From: Microbacterium luteolum
GTDB lineage: Bacteria > Actinomycetota > Actinomycetes > Actinomycetales > Microbacteriaceae
Direction: 5' to 3'
Length of the DNA stretch: 64,000 bases
Assembly (NCBI RefSeq): GCF_039533965.1
Contig: NZ_BAAAUN010000001.1
Location: 1,400,950-1,464,949 of the forward strand
Shown here one piece after another: positions 23,901-32,369 of the stretch; position 1 is the stretch's first letter; each line of letters begins with the position of its first letter. The position numbers were made by a program, and so were the translations under genes. Under the pieces are notes generated by a model. That model was given only the letters and a program-made list of their open reading frames with translations, was not told where the DNA came from and ran no database searches.

Positions 23901-25250
23901 GTGGGACCCACATCAATCGCCGTGCAGCGAAAGCGACCCTGGGTGGTCGCTTTCCTCGGCATTCTCATGGCGCTGACCGCGTTCCTGGTCCTGCCTCCGT
24001 CCTCCGCCTCTGCGGAGACGACGGACGACGATCAGGAGGTGACGGACTTCTACTTCGCCGGGGTCATCACCTTCGATGATGAACCCGTCGAGGGTGTCGT
24101 CATGGAGATCGAGGGCAACGGATTCAAGGGCGAGACCGAGACCGACGCCGACGGCAAGTGGCGGCTGTACGTGCCCGAGAAGGACAAGTACACCCTCACC
24201 GTCGACGAGAAGACCCTGCCGGACGGGGTGATCGTCGACGCGAGTCTGCTGCCGGAGGGCACCCAGCCGATCGCGGGCACCACGGCCTCGTTCGAGGTCG
24301 AGTTCGGCCTCACCGGCACCAAGATCATGAACCTGTTCCTCGGCGAGGGGCAGCGGATCACGGTGTCGTTCATCGATCAGCTGCTCTCGCGTCTCGTCGG
24401 CGGCCTGAACTTCGGGCTCCTGCTGGCGCTCGCATCGATGGGCGCGGCACTGATCTACGGCACCACGCGGCTGTCGAACTTCGCCCACGCCGAGATGGTC
24501 ACCTGGGGCGGTCTCGTCGCTCTGGTGACGACCACCTTCTGGCATCTTCCGCTGTGGGCCGGCATCGTCGCCGCCGTGGTCGGAGGCGGTCTCTTCGGCT
24601 GGGCTCTGGATGCCGGGATCTGGCGTCCGCTGCGGCGACGCGGACTCGGCGTCGTGCAGCTCATGATCGTCAGCATCGGGCTCTCGCTCGCTCTGCGCTA
24701 CGCCTTCCAGTACCTGATCGGCGGCGGCACGCGTCAACTTCCCGGAGCCAGCCCGGCACCGATCCAGTTCGGTCCGATCTCGCTGTCTTACATCGACATG
24801 ATCGGCATGGGGGTGAGCATCGTCGTGATCCTCGGCGTCGCCTTCTTCCTCACGCGCACCCGCATCGGCAAGGCCACGAGAGCCATCTCCGACAACCCGC
24901 AGCTGGCTGCGGCGTCCGGCATCGACGTCGACAAGGTCGTCCGCTACGTCTGGATCCTCTCCGGCACGCTGGCGGCGATCTCCGGCATCCTGTGGGCGTA
25001 CTTCCGCCCCGGCGTGAAGTGGGACATGGGCGCGCAGATGCTGCTGCTCATCTTCGCCGCGATCACGCTGGGCGGCCTCGGCACCGCGTTCGGTGCTCTC
25101 GTCGGCTCGCTCATCGTCGGCATCGCGGTCGAGGTCTCGACGCTCTGGATCCCCTCCGATCTGAAGTATGCGAGCGCCCTGGTCGTGCTCATCGTGATCC
25201 TCCTCGTCAGACCCCAGGGACTGCTGGGCCGCAGGGAAAGGTTGGGCTGA
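23901..25250 (+). CDS. livH: LivH-type branched-chain amino acid permease with extra secreted N-terminal domain
   Basis: A 449-residue protein, much longer than the usual 290-310 for LivH. Residues 1-38 form a signal-peptide-like start ending A-S-A. Residues about 45-140 form a carboxypeptidase-regulatory/Ig-like beta-sandwich (pattern F-A-G-V-I-T-F-D-D-E-P-V-E-G-V-V and D-A-D-G-K-W-R-L-Y-V-P). The LivH permease with about eight spans follows from about 155, including N-F-A-H-A-E-M and R-A-I-S-D-N-P-Q-L-A. The added domain would lie outside the cell beside the channel, where it could contact the binding protein. GTG start with GGAGG. First gene of livHMGF. Confidence 0.9.
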   Translation: MGPTSIAVQRKRPWVVAFLGILMALTAFLVLPPSSASAETTDDDQEVTDFYFAGVITFDDEPVEGVVMEIEGNGFKGETETDADGKWRLYVPEKDKYTLTVDEKTLPDGVIVDASLLPEGTQPIAGTTASFEVEFGLTGTKIMNLFLGEGQRITVSFIDQLLSRLVGGLNFGLLLALASMGAALIYGTTRLSNFAHAEMVTWGGLVALVTTTFWHLPLWAGIVAAVVGGGLFGWALDAGIWRPLRRRGLGVVQLMIVSIGLSLALRYAFQYLIGGGTRQLPGASPAPIQFGPISLSYIDMIGMGVSIVVILGVAFFLTRTRIGKATRAISDNPQLAAASGIDVDKVVRYVWILSGTLAAISGILWAYFRPGVKWDMGAQMLLLIFAAITLGGLGTAFGALVGSLIVGIAVEVSTLWIPSDLKYASALVVLIVILLVRPQGLLGRRERLG

Positions 25251-25255
25251 CCGCC

Positions 25256-26233
25256 ATGGACTTCGGAAGCATCTTCTCCAATACCGCCGTCTACCTGTTC
25301 AGCCCGGTCACCCTGGCGTACGCCCTGGCGGCGACGGGTCTCGCGATGCACTTCGGCTTCGCGGGCCTGCTCAACTTCGGTATGGCCGCCTTCATGGCGA
25401 TCGGCGGCTACGGCTACGCCATCTCGGTGCTGACCTTCGGGCTCCCGTGGTGGATCGGCATGCTGATCGGTCTGCTCGGCGGTGCGCTGTTCGCGGTGCT
25501 GCTCGGCATCCCGACCCTGCGTCTGCGGGCCGACTACCTCGCGATCGCGACGATCGCGGCCGGCGAGATCGTGCGCCTGCTGTTCACCACGCAGGTCTTC
25601 GACGAGTACACCAACTCCGCCGATGGCCTCGCCCAGTTCAACGGCGGCTTCCGTGACGCGAACCCCTTCCCCGTCGGGACGTACGGGTTCGGGCCGTGGA
25701 CGTACAGCGCGGACGATCTCTGGAACCGCGTGTTCGGGCTGATCGTGCTCGTCATCGCGATCCTGCTGGTGTGGGCGCTGATGCGCAGCCCGTGGGGCCG
25801 CGTGCTCAAGGGCATCCGCGAGGACGAGGACGCCGTGCGCTCGCTCGGCAAGAACGTCTTCGCCTACAAGATGCAGGCGCTCATCGTCGGCGGTGTCATC
25901 GGCGCGGCGGGCGGTATCGTTTTCGTCCTCCCGTCGGCCGTCGTCCCCGGCAGCTACACGACCTCGCTGACGTTCTTCCTCTGGACGGTCCTCCTCCTCG
26001 GCGGCGCGGCCACCGTGATCGGACCGACGCTCGGAGCGATCCTCTTCTGGGTCGTGTTCGCCTTCATGGCGAACCTGCTGCCGGCGATGGCGAAGTCGGG
26101 GATCCTGCCGATGTCCGACAGCCAGGCCTCGACGCTGGTGTTCATCTTCATCGGCGTCGCGCTGATGCTGCTCGTGATCTTCCGCCCCCAGGGCATCCTC
26201 GGCGACAAGAGGGAGATGACCTTTGTCAAGTGA
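25256..26233 (+). CDS. livM: LivM-type branched-chain amino acid permease
   Basis: A 325-residue membrane protein with about eight to nine spans. The cytoplasmic loop G-R-V-L-K-G-I-R-E-D-E-D-A-V-R-S-L-G, which contacts the ATPases in LivM proteins, is at about residues 181-198. It pairs with the LivH-type protein to form the channel of a HAAT-family importer for branched-chain amino acids, amides or urea. ATG at 25256 follows the livH stop by five bases. Confidence 0.92.
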   Translation: MDFGSIFSNTAVYLFSPVTLAYALAATGLAMHFGFAGLLNFGMAAFMAIGGYGYAISVLTFGLPWWIGMLIGLLGGALFAVLLGIPTLRLRADYLAIATIAAGEIVRLLFTTQVFDEYTNSADGLAQFNGGFRDANPFPVGTYGFGPWTYSADDLWNRVFGLIVLVIAILLVWALMRSPWGRVLKGIREDEDAVRSLGKNVFAYKMQALIVGGVIGAAGGIVFVLPSAVVPGSYTTSLTFFLWTVLLLGGAATVIGPTLGAILFWVVFAFMANLLPAMAKSGILPMSDSQASTLVFIFIGVALMLLVIFRPQGILGDKREMTFVK

Positions 26234-27239
26234 ACTGACCCCCGAAGCGGTCCCCGAGGGGACTGCGGCCCCGGCCACCGGGAGCATCCGTCGCCCGAAG
26301 ACCACCGGTCTGACCAAGGGCGAGGTGAAGCCCGGCGTCGCCAAGGTCGATCCGATCCTCATCGCCGACGGCGTGGAGCGGCGCTTCGGCGGACTCACCG
26401 CCGTCGACGTCGACCACCTCGAGATCCCGCGCGGCGCGATCACGGCACTCATCGGACCGAACGGCGCCGGCAAGACGACGCTGTTCAACCTGCTCTGCGG
26501 ATTCGACAAGCCCAACAGCGGCACGTGGTCGTTCGACGGCAAGAACCTCTCCGGCGTACCGTCCTTCAAGGTCGCGCGGATGGGACAGGTCCGCACGTTC
26601 CAGCTGACCAAGTCGCTGTCGCTGCTGACGGTGCTCGAGAACATGAAGCTCGGTGCCCCCGGCCAGCGCGGCGAAGGGTTCTGGTCGAGCCTGTTCCCGT
26701 TCCTGTGGCGCAAGCAGGACACGGAGATCGAGGGCAAGGCCCGCGACCTCCTGGCGCGGTTCAAGCTCGACGCCAAGGAGCAGGACTTCGCGGCCTCGCT
26801 CTCGGGCGGACAGCGCAAGCTGCTCGAGATGGCCAGGGCGCTGATGAGCGACCCGACGCTGGTCATGCTCGACGAGCCGATGGCCGGCGTGAACCCCGCG
26901 CTCACGCAGTCGCTGCTCGACCACATCCTCGATCTCAAGGGCCTCGGCATGACCGTGCTGTTCGTCGAGCACGACATGCACATGGTCCGCCACATCGCCG
27001 ACTGGGTCGTGGTCATGGCCGAAGGACGCGTCGTGGCAGAAGGACCGCCGGACGAGGTCATGGCGGACCCCGCCGTGATCGACGCCTACCTCGGCGCCCA
27101 CCAGGACGTCGACCTCGGCGCCGTGACCGGCCGCATCCCCGTGATCTCGGATATCGACCCGGTGAGCTTCCGGGAGCAGGTCGAGGCCGAGGTCGAGGCC
27201 GAGGAATCCGTCGACGACGCCGAGGAGAAGAAGGCATGA
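26223..27239 (+). CDS. livG: LivG-type ABC transporter ATP-binding protein
   Basis: A 338-residue ATPase. Walker A is G-P-N-G-A-G-K-T-T near 80, the signature is LSGGQRKLLEM, Walker B is L-V-M-L-D-E-P and the switch His lies in V-E-H-D-M. It starts with TTG and overlaps livM by 11 bp; AGGGAG lies seven bases upstream. Compared with about 255 residues for LivG, it has an extra N-terminal stretch of about 45 residues rich in Pro, Ala and Lys, and an acidic C-terminal tail of about 55 residues (E-A-E-V-E-A-E-E). Both extensions look disordered. Confidence 0.92.
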   Translation: MSSELTPEAVPEGTAAPATGSIRRPKTTGLTKGEVKPGVAKVDPILIADGVERRFGGLTAVDVDHLEIPRGAITALIGPNGAGKTTLFNLLCGFDKPNSGTWSFDGKNLSGVPSFKVARMGQVRTFQLTKSLSLLTVLENMKLGAPGQRGEGFWSSLFPFLWRKQDTEIEGKARDLLARFKLDAKEQDFAASLSGGQRKLLEMARALMSDPTLVMLDEPMAGVNPALTQSLLDHILDLKGLGMTVLFVEHDMHMVRHIADWVVVMAEGRVVAEGPPDEVMADPAVIDAYLGAHQDVDLGAVTGRIPVISDIDPVSFREQVEAEVEAEESVDDAEEKKA

Positions 27240-28006
27240 CCGACCAGACGCCCGTCCGGAACGAGATCAAGAACGACGACGTCATCGTCGAGCTGAAGGA
27301 CGTGCACGCGGGCTACCTGCCCGGCGTGAACATCCTCAACGGCGCGAACCTCACAGCCCACAAGGGCGAGCTGATCGGCATCATCGGCCCGAACGGCGCC
27401 GGCAAGTCGACGCTGTTGAAGGCGATCTTCGGCATGGTGAACGTGCGCAGCGGAGACGTCACTCTCCACGGCGAGAGCATCGTGGGGCTCAAGGCCGACA
27501 AGCTCGTGAAGCGCGGCGTGGCCTTCGTCCCGCAGACCAACAACGTCTTCCCGTCGCTCTCCATCGAGGAGAACCTGCAGATGGGGCTCTACCAGAACCC
27601 CAAGATCTACGCCGAGCGACTGGAATTCGTCAGCAGCATCTTCGCCGAGCTCGGCAAGCGTCTCAAGCAGCGTGCCGGTTCACTCTCCGGCGGCGAGCGG
27701 CAGATGGTGGCGATGTCGCGCGCGCTCATGATGGATCCGTCGGTGCTGCTGCTCGACGAGCCGTCCGCCGGCCTCTCCCCCGTGCGCCAGGACGACGCGT
27801 TCATCCGCGTCTCCGACATCAACAAGGCCGGCGTCACGACGATCATGGTCGAGCAGAACGCCCGGCGCTGCCTGCAGATCTGCGACCGCGGCTACGTGCT
27901 CGACCAGGGACGGGATGCCTACGAGGGCACCGGTCGCGACCTGCTCAACGACCCGAAGGTGATCGGGCTGTACCTCGGTACCCTCGGCACCGAAGACGCC
28001 GCCTGA
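27236..28006 (+). CDS. livF: LivF-type ABC transporter ATP-binding protein
   Basis: A 256-residue ATPase with Walker A G-P-N-G-A-G-K-S-T, signature LSGGERQMVAM, Walker B V-L-L-L-D-E-P and the LivF-type V-P-Q-T-N-N-V-F-P-S-L-S. It heterodimerises with LivG below the permease pair. ATG at 27236 overlaps the livG stop (ATGA). The transcript ends at the hairpin right after the stop codon. The cognate binding protein is encoded convergently just beyond. Confidence 0.93.
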   Translation: MTDQTPVRNEIKNDDVIVELKDVHAGYLPGVNILNGANLTAHKGELIGIIGPNGAGKSTLLKAIFGMVNVRSGDVTLHGESIVGLKADKLVKRGVAFVPQTNNVFPSLSIEENLQMGLYQNPKIYAERLEFVSSIFAELGKRLKQRAGSLSGGERQMVAMSRALMMDPSVLLLDEPSAGLSPVRQDDAFIRVSDINKAGVTTIMVEQNARRCLQICDRGYVLDQGRDAYEGTGRDLLNDPKVIGLYLGTLGTEDAA

Positions 28007-28015
28007 CGCGGAAGA

Positions 28016-28051
28016 GAAGAGGGGCGGATGCTGCGGCATCCGCCCCTCTTC
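28016..28051 (+). terminator. Terminator of the livHMGF operon
   Basis: GAAGAGGGGCGGATGC (28016-28031) pairs perfectly with GCATCCGCCCCTCTTC (28036-28051) across a TGCG loop, ten bases after the livF stop. It has no long U-tract. Confidence 0.85.
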
Positions 28052-28063
28052 CGTGCCAGGACG

Positions 28064-28148
28064 CTTCGACAGGCTCAGCGACCCAGAGGCTGGGTCCCTG
28101 AGCCTGTCGAAGGGCTGAGCCTGTCGAAGGGCTGAGCCTTTCGAAGGG
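28064..28148. repeat. Palindromic intergenic repeat with CTGAGCCTGTCGAAG units
   Basis: A 21-base arm at 28064-28084 (CTTCGACAGGCTCAG then GACCC after one mismatch) is answered by the inverted arm at 28092-28112. Two further direct copies of CTGAGCCTGTCGAAGGG follow, the last with one change (CTTTCG), ending near 28148. This word is a familiar short interspersed palindrome in Microbacteriaceae and related actinobacteria. It sits between two terminators of convergent liv genes and encodes nothing. Confidence 0.85.
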
Positions 28149-28161
28149 CCGAGCGCACGGC

Positions 28162-28192
28162 GAAGGCCCCGGATGAGTCATCCGGGGCCTTC
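28162..28192 (-). terminator. Terminator of the liv binding-protein gene
   Basis: GAAGGCCCCGGATGA pairs with TCATCCGGGGCCTTC around a single central base, ten bases past the stop codon of the binding-protein gene on the minus strand. Confidence 0.82.
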
Positions 28193-28202
28193 GTCTGTGT
28201 GA

Positions 28203-29474
28203 TCAGTTCGTGCGGGTGATCAGGTTGTCAGCACCGTACTTGTAGGTACCGATCGAGGCACCCTGGGGGTCGCCGTTCTCGTCGAACGTGACCTCGCCGG
28301 AGTAGCCGTCATAGTCGGCCGTGCCACCGTCGTTGATGATCTTGGCGCAGTCAGCGAAGCTGGTGCACTTCTCACCGTCACCGGTGCCGCCGGAGACCTC
28401 AGCCATCTTGGCCGCGATGTCCGCGCCCTCGGTGGAACCGGCCGCGAGCGACGCGAGAGCGACGAGAACGACGGCGTCGTAGGCCTCAGCGGCGTACGTG
28501 AAGTCGTTGACCTCGGGGTTGCCCTCACCCGTCCAGAACGTCTGCAGACGATCCGTGAAGTCGTCTTCGAGCGCCGGGCCCGGCTTGGTGCCCTGCGCGC
28601 CCTCGAGCGAGAACGAGAAGTTCGTGTCGGGCGAGGAGCCGTAGTCGGACAGGTTGCCGTCGACCAGGTACCACTTGTCCGGCGTGATGCCGGCGTTCTG
28701 CAGCAGCGGGGCGATGGTCTTGAACTGGTCGAACGACACGATCGCGACGGCATCCGGGTTGGCTGCCTTGATCGTCTCGACCTGAGCGTCGAACTGACCG
28801 TCACCGACGTTGTACGAGGCGTCGGCGACGACCTCGCCACCTGCACCCTCGAACGTCGACTTGATGTTGTCGAACAGACCCGTGCCGTAGGCGTCGTTCT
28901 GGTAGATGACACCGAGCGTCTTGTGTCCGTCTTCGGCGATCAGGTTGCCGAGGACCTCGCCCTGCAGCAGGTCGCTGGGCGCGGTGCGGAAGTAGAGGCC
29001 CTTGTCGTCCCAGTCGGTGAAGTCAGGACCGGTGTTCGACGCGGAGATCTGCAGGATGCCTGCGCTCACGTTGCCGTCGAGGATCAGGCGGGAGACGCCG
29101 GATGCCGCAGCGCCGACGATGGCGGTGACGCCCGCGCCCTGGAGCTTGGTGATCGAGGTCTCGTACGCCTTGGTGTCGGTGTCGCCCTCGTCCTCGGCGG
29201 TCAGGTCGATGGTGACGCCGGCGGCGGCCTCGTTGACCTCCGACACGGCGAGTCCGACGCCGGACTCCATGGGCGGGCCGAGGAACGACAGCGAGCCGGT
29301 CTGCGGCAGCAGCGAACCGAGCTTGAGCGTCAGGTCGGCTGCGGGCTTGTCTCCACCGCCGTCCGAGGGCTCGGCGTTCGGCGTGCTGCAGCCGGCGATG
29401 ACGATGGCGGATGCGCTGAGCAGCGCGATCCCCGCGAAGACCTTCGCGCTGCGCGAACCCTTCAATACGTTCAT
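28203..29474 (-). CDS. livK: Branched-chain amino acid type substrate-binding lipoprotein
   Basis: A 423-residue LivJ/LivK-family (peripla_BP_6) binding protein. The signal peptide ends in the lipobox V-I-A-G-C near residue 30, followed by a Ser/Gly/Asp linker, so it is membrane-anchored. The fold starts L-K-L-G-S-L-L-P-Q-T-G. ATG at 29474 has AAGGGAG upstream; an upstream in-frame start is not supported. It converges with livHMGF and is almost certainly its receptor, with its own promoter in the gap 29475-29618. The ligand may be branched-chain amino acids, but amides or urea are possible for this family. Confidence 0.92.
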   Translation of the reverse strand: MNVLKGSRSAKVFAGIALLSASAIVIAGCSTPNAEPSDGGGDKPAADLTLKLGSLLPQTGSLSFLGPPMESGVGLAVSEVNEAAAGVTIDLTAEDEGDTDTKAYETSITKLQGAGVTAIVGAAASGVSRLILDGNVSAGILQISASNTGPDFTDWDDKGLYFRTAPSDLLQGEVLGNLIAEDGHKTLGVIYQNDAYGTGLFDNIKSTFEGAGGEVVADASYNVGDGQFDAQVETIKAANPDAVAIVSFDQFKTIAPLLQNAGITPDKWYLVDGNLSDYGSSPDTNFSFSLEGAQGTKPGPALEDDFTDRLQTFWTGEGNPEVNDFTYAAEAYDAVVLVALASLAAGSTEGADIAAKMAEVSGGTGDGEKCTSFADCAKIINDGGTADYDGYSGEVTFDENGDPQGASIGTYKYGADNLITRTN

Positions 29475-29618
29475 GTTGCTCCCTTGCGTAACTGAGCGCG
29501 GATTGTGACCACGATCGGGTGCTCTAACACTAGAGCGTGGGACACGCCGACAGGGGTCGCTCATGTTTCGGTGCGTTAACGATCCGACACCGAGTCCGGT
29601 GCGCAGCGGAACCGGGAA

Positions 29619-30554
29619 TCAGAGCGTTTCGGGCTTCGCGACCGCGCGGCCACGTCGGGCGGCCAGGACGAGGTCCACCACGAAGACGACGATCGCGATC
29701 CAGACGATGATGAATCCGGCCCATCGCTCCGCCGGCATCGGCTCGCCGAGGACCGCGACGCCGATGATGAACTGCATCACCGGGGTGACGAATTGGATCA
29801 TGCCGATCACCGTGAGATCGATGCGTCGCGTGCCTGCCGCGAACAGCAGCAGCGGCACCGCCGTGACCACGCCGGCGAACCCGAGCACCAGGGCGTGACC
29901 CCAGCCGTTCGCGCCCATCGTGATGCCGGCGGGCGTCTGCGCCACGATGATCAGCTGCACGACGGCGATCGGGATCAGCCAGAACGATTCCAGCGTCAGA
30001 CCGCTCACCGCGTCGACGGCCGGCCCGATCTTCTTCTTGATCAGCCCGTAGACGCCGAAGGAGGCCGTCAGCGAGAGCGCGATCCACGGGAAGGCGCCGT
30101 AGGCGACGACGATCACGACGACCGCGATCGCGGCGATGGCGATGGCCGCCCACTGCAGACGGCGGATGCGCTCCTTCAGCACGAAGACGCCGAGCAGCAC
30201 CGTGGTGATCGGGTTGATGAAGTAGCCGAGGCTGGTCTCCACGACGTGGCCGGTGAGCGTGCCGAGGACGAACACCTGCCAGTTGACGTAGATGAGGAGT
30301 CCGGCCAGCGCCGTCCAGCCGAGCAGCTTCGGCTGCCGGAGGATCACACCGAAGGCCGCCCAGCCGCGGGTCACCGTCAGCAGCAGGAGGCAGAAGACCA
30401 GCGACAGCAGCACGCGCCACGCGACGACCTCCCAGGGCCCGGTGGGCACGAGCAGGAGGAAGTAGAGCGGGAGGATCCCCCAGAGAAGGTACGCGCCCCC
30501 GGCGTAGGCGACTCCGGCGGTCCGAGTGGCGCGGGTCGTCGTCTCAGGGGGCAC
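29619..30554 (-). CDS. rarD: RarD-type EamA transporter
   Basis: A 311-residue integral membrane protein with about ten spans in two EamA repeats. It opens G-V-A-Y-A-G-G-A-Y-L-L-W-G-I-L-P-L-Y, the RarD signature, and contains S-L-G-Y-F-I-N-P. RarD proteins are drug/metabolite superfamily exporters first annotated for chloramphenicol sensitivity; the substrate is unknown. GTG at 30554 has a leaderless-type TAGGGT six bases upstream. Confidence 0.92.
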   Translation of the reverse strand: MPPETTTRATRTAGVAYAGGAYLLWGILPLYFLLLVPTGPWEVVAWRVLLSLVFCLLLLTVTRGWAAFGVILRQPKLLGWTALAGLLIYVNWQVFVLGTLTGHVVETSLGYFINPITTVLLGVFVLKERIRRLQWAAIAIAAIAVVVIVVAYGAFPWIALSLTASFGVYGLIKKKIGPAVDAVSGLTLESFWLIPIAVVQLIIVAQTPAGITMGANGWGHALVLGFAGVVTAVPLLLFAAGTRRIDLTVIGMIQFVTPVMQFIIGVAVLGEPMPAERWAGFIIVWIAIVVFVVDLVLAARRGRAVAKPETL

Positions 30555-30560
30555 TGCACA

Positions 30561-30566
30561 ACCCTA
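30561..30566 (-). promoter_or_regulatory. -10 of leaderless rarD transcript
   Basis: TAGGGT on the minus strand ends six bases before GTG at 30554, with no ribosome site in the spacer TGTGCA. Confidence 0.55.
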
Positions 30567-30649
30567 TGTCGCGCGGGCGGTGCTCGGCGCCGCAGGGCGA
30601 CGGTCCGGAGGAGTCCGGCAGAAAACCGACGCCGAGTGGCGGGATGCAG

Positions 30650-30683
30650 AAGGGGCCCGGATGCCGCAGCATCCGAGCCCCTT
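30650..30683 (-). terminator. Terminator of groES
   Basis: AAGGGGC-C-CGGATGC pairs with GCATCCG-A-GCCCCTT, one mismatch, around a CGCA loop, sixteen bases after the groES stop on the minus strand. Confidence 0.82.
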
Positions 30684-30698
30684 CCGAGGAACGCTGGT

Positions 30699-30995
30699 TC
30701 AGCGGACGACGACCGCGAGGACGTCGCGAGCCGACAGGACGAGGTACTCGTCTGCGCCGAACTTCACCTCGGTGCCGCCGTACTTGCTGTACAGGACACG
30801 GTCGCCGACGGCGACGTCGATCGGAACGCGGTTGCCGTTGTCATCGATGCGGCCGGGGCCGACGGCGATGACCTCGCCCTCCTGGGGCTTCTCCTTGGCA
30901 GTGTCGGGGATGACCAGGCCACTCGCGGTGGTCTGCTCGGCCTCGACCTGCTGGATGACGATGCGGTCCTCGAGCGGCTTGATGGAAACCGACAC
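30699..30995 (-). CDS. groES: GroES co-chaperonin (Hsp10)
   Basis: A 98-residue protein that caps GroEL during protein folding. It begins [11 protein letters not shown], has the mobile loop [14 protein letters not shown] and the dome region [14 protein letters not shown], and ends V-L-A-V-V-V-R. GTG at 30995 is preceded by AGAGG. No groEL follows; a hairpin terminator does. Two CIRCE elements upstream indicate HrcA control. Confidence 0.98.
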   Translation of the reverse strand: MSVSIKPLEDRIVIQQVEAEQTTASGLVIPDTAKEKPQEGEVIAVGPGRIDDNGNRVPIDVAVGDRVLYSKYGGTEVKFGADEYLVLSARDVLAVVVR

Positions 30996-31035
30996 GGTCT
31001 ACCTCTTCTTTCTTGACGCTGACACGAAAGACTTG

Positions 31036-31062
31036 TTCGCACTCTCAACCCGAGAGTGCTAA
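31036..31062. promoter_or_regulatory. CIRCE element 1 (HrcA operator)
   Basis: TTCGCACTC, nine bases, then GAGTGCTAA. The right arm is the exact consensus and the left arm differs at one base (TTAGCACTC expected). It lies 41 bases upstream of the groES start. Confidence 0.93.
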
Positions 31063-31080
31063 TCCAGTCTAGGCGCTCGG

Positions 31081-31107
31081 CTGGCACTCATGCAATGCGA
31101 GTGCCAG
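31081..31107. promoter_or_regulatory. CIRCE element 2 (HrcA operator)
   Basis: CTGGCACTC, nine bases, then GAGTGCCAG. The inverted repeat is perfect, though the outer bases deviate from the usual TTA/TAA. It is 18 bp from the first CIRCE and 35 bp before the divergent methyltransferase -10, so heat-shock control of that gene is possible. Confidence 0.85.
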
Positions 31108-31142
31108 CGCCAGGTCCGTCTCGGCGGCGAGAGCAGGGGAAT

Positions 31143-31148
31143 TAGGCT
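31143..31148 (+). promoter_or_regulatory. -10 of leaderless methyltransferase transcript
   Basis: TAGGCT ends six bases before GTG at 31155. The spacer GAGGTC is too close to the start to act as a normal ribosome site. Confidence 0.5.
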
Positions 31149-31154
31149 GAGGTC

Positions 31155-32363
31155 GTGGAGATGTCCGAGCTGCGTGCCCTGCTGACCCCCGAGGGGCTCG
31201 GGCTGCTCGACGAGCTGGGGCCCATCGAATCGACCGCTGAGGTCGCCCGCGCCGTCTCGCGGCTCCGCGCGGCAGGGCACTCCCCCGAACTGGTCTCCGC
31301 CGTGGTCGGCCAGGCGCACCTGCGCTTCCGGGCGACGACGAAGTTCGGCGCGTTCGCCGGCCGGATGCTCTTCACCCGCGCCGGGCTCGAGCAGGCGACG
31401 AGACTCGCGGTCGCGGCACGGCACGCGCAGCGCATCCGCAGCTCTGGCATCACGCGGGTCTCCGACCTCGGCTGCGGCATCGGCGGAGATGCCCTCGCTT
31501 TCGCCGGTGCGGGCCTCGACGTGCTGGCGGTCGACGCCGACGAGGTGACGTCGGTGATCGCCGCCTACAACCTCGCGCCCTTCGGCGATACGGCCGTCGT
31601 CCGTCACAGCACCGCGGAGAACGCTCTCGATGCGCCCGGCGAGGAGCACGGCGCCGTGTGGATGGACCCGGCGCGGCGCACTGCGGGGCACAGCGAGACA
31701 CGACGCGTGTCCTCCGACGACTACTCCCCCTCCCTGGACTGGGCCTTCGACGTCGCCGCGCGGATGCCGACGGGCATCAAGCTCGGACCGGCCCACGACC
31801 GCGACGCGCTCCCGTCCGACGGCGAGGCGCAGTGGGTGAGCGCGGACGGCAGCGTGGTCGAGCTGGTGGTGTGGAGCGGCGCGCTCGCGCGGGAAGGCGT
31901 GCGCCGGGCTGCCCTCGTGATCCGCGGCGAGCGCTCGCACGAGCTCACCGCGGGAGCCGACGCCGAAGACGCCCCCGTGCGCGAACTCGGCGCCTTCCTG
32001 CACGAGCCCGACGGCGCGGTCATCCGTGCGCGGCTCATCGGCGACGTCGCGCGGAGCCTCGACGCCGGGATGCTCGACGAGCACATCGCGTACCTGACGT
32101 CGGATGCCGCGCTGACGAGCCCCTTCGTGCAGTCGTTCCGCGTGCGCGAGACCATGCCGGCCACCCCCAAGGCGATCAACGCGGTGCTGAAGGCGAACGG
32201 CATCGGCCGACTCGAGATCAAGAAGCGCGGCGTGGACGTCGACCCCGCGGCCTTCCGGAAGAAGCTCGCGTTGCGCGGGGACGCGGAGGCCACCCTGATC
32301 CTCGTCCGGGTGGGCGACCAGCGCCGTGCGATCCTCGCCGATCGCGTTCCCGCCCCGGCCTGA
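31155..32363 (+). CDS. Class I SAM methyltransferase with THUMP-like C-terminal domain
   Basis: A 402-residue protein. The methyltransferase core has the SAM motif S-D-L-G-C-G-I-G-G near 102-110 and a W-M-D-P-A-R-R motif near 168. The C-terminal region (about 290-400; K-A-I-N-A-V-L-K-A-N-G-I-G-R-L-E-I-K-K-R-G-V split across the domain boundary) matches the THUMP-like domain of this actinobacterial family. It is probably an RNA methyltransferase, but the target is not known. GTG at 31155; the ATG two codons later is the alternative. It is divergent from groES. Confidence 0.8.
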   Translation: MEMSELRALLTPEGLGLLDELGPIESTAEVARAVSRLRAAGHSPELVSAVVGQAHLRFRATTKFGAFAGRMLFTRAGLEQATRLAVAARHAQRIRSSGITRVSDLGCGIGGDALAFAGAGLDVLAVDADEVTSVIAAYNLAPFGDTAVVRHSTAENALDAPGEEHGAVWMDPARRTAGHSETRRVSSDDYSPSLDWAFDVAARMPTGIKLGPAHDRDALPSDGEAQWVSADGSVVELVVWSGALAREGVRRAALVIRGERSHELTAGADAEDAPVRELGAFLHEPDGAVIRARLIGDVARSLDAGMLDEHIAYLTSDAALTSPFVQSFRVRETMPATPKAINAVLKANGIGRLEIKKRGVDVDPAAFRKKLALRGDAEATLILVRVGDQRRAILADRVPAPA

Positions 32364-32369
32364 CGGCCG

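Noticed and set aside
24944..27061. A 705-codon open frame on the minus strand across livH, livM and livG
   Set aside because: It crosses three well-supported genes in antisense and has low-complexity composition with no recognisable domain.
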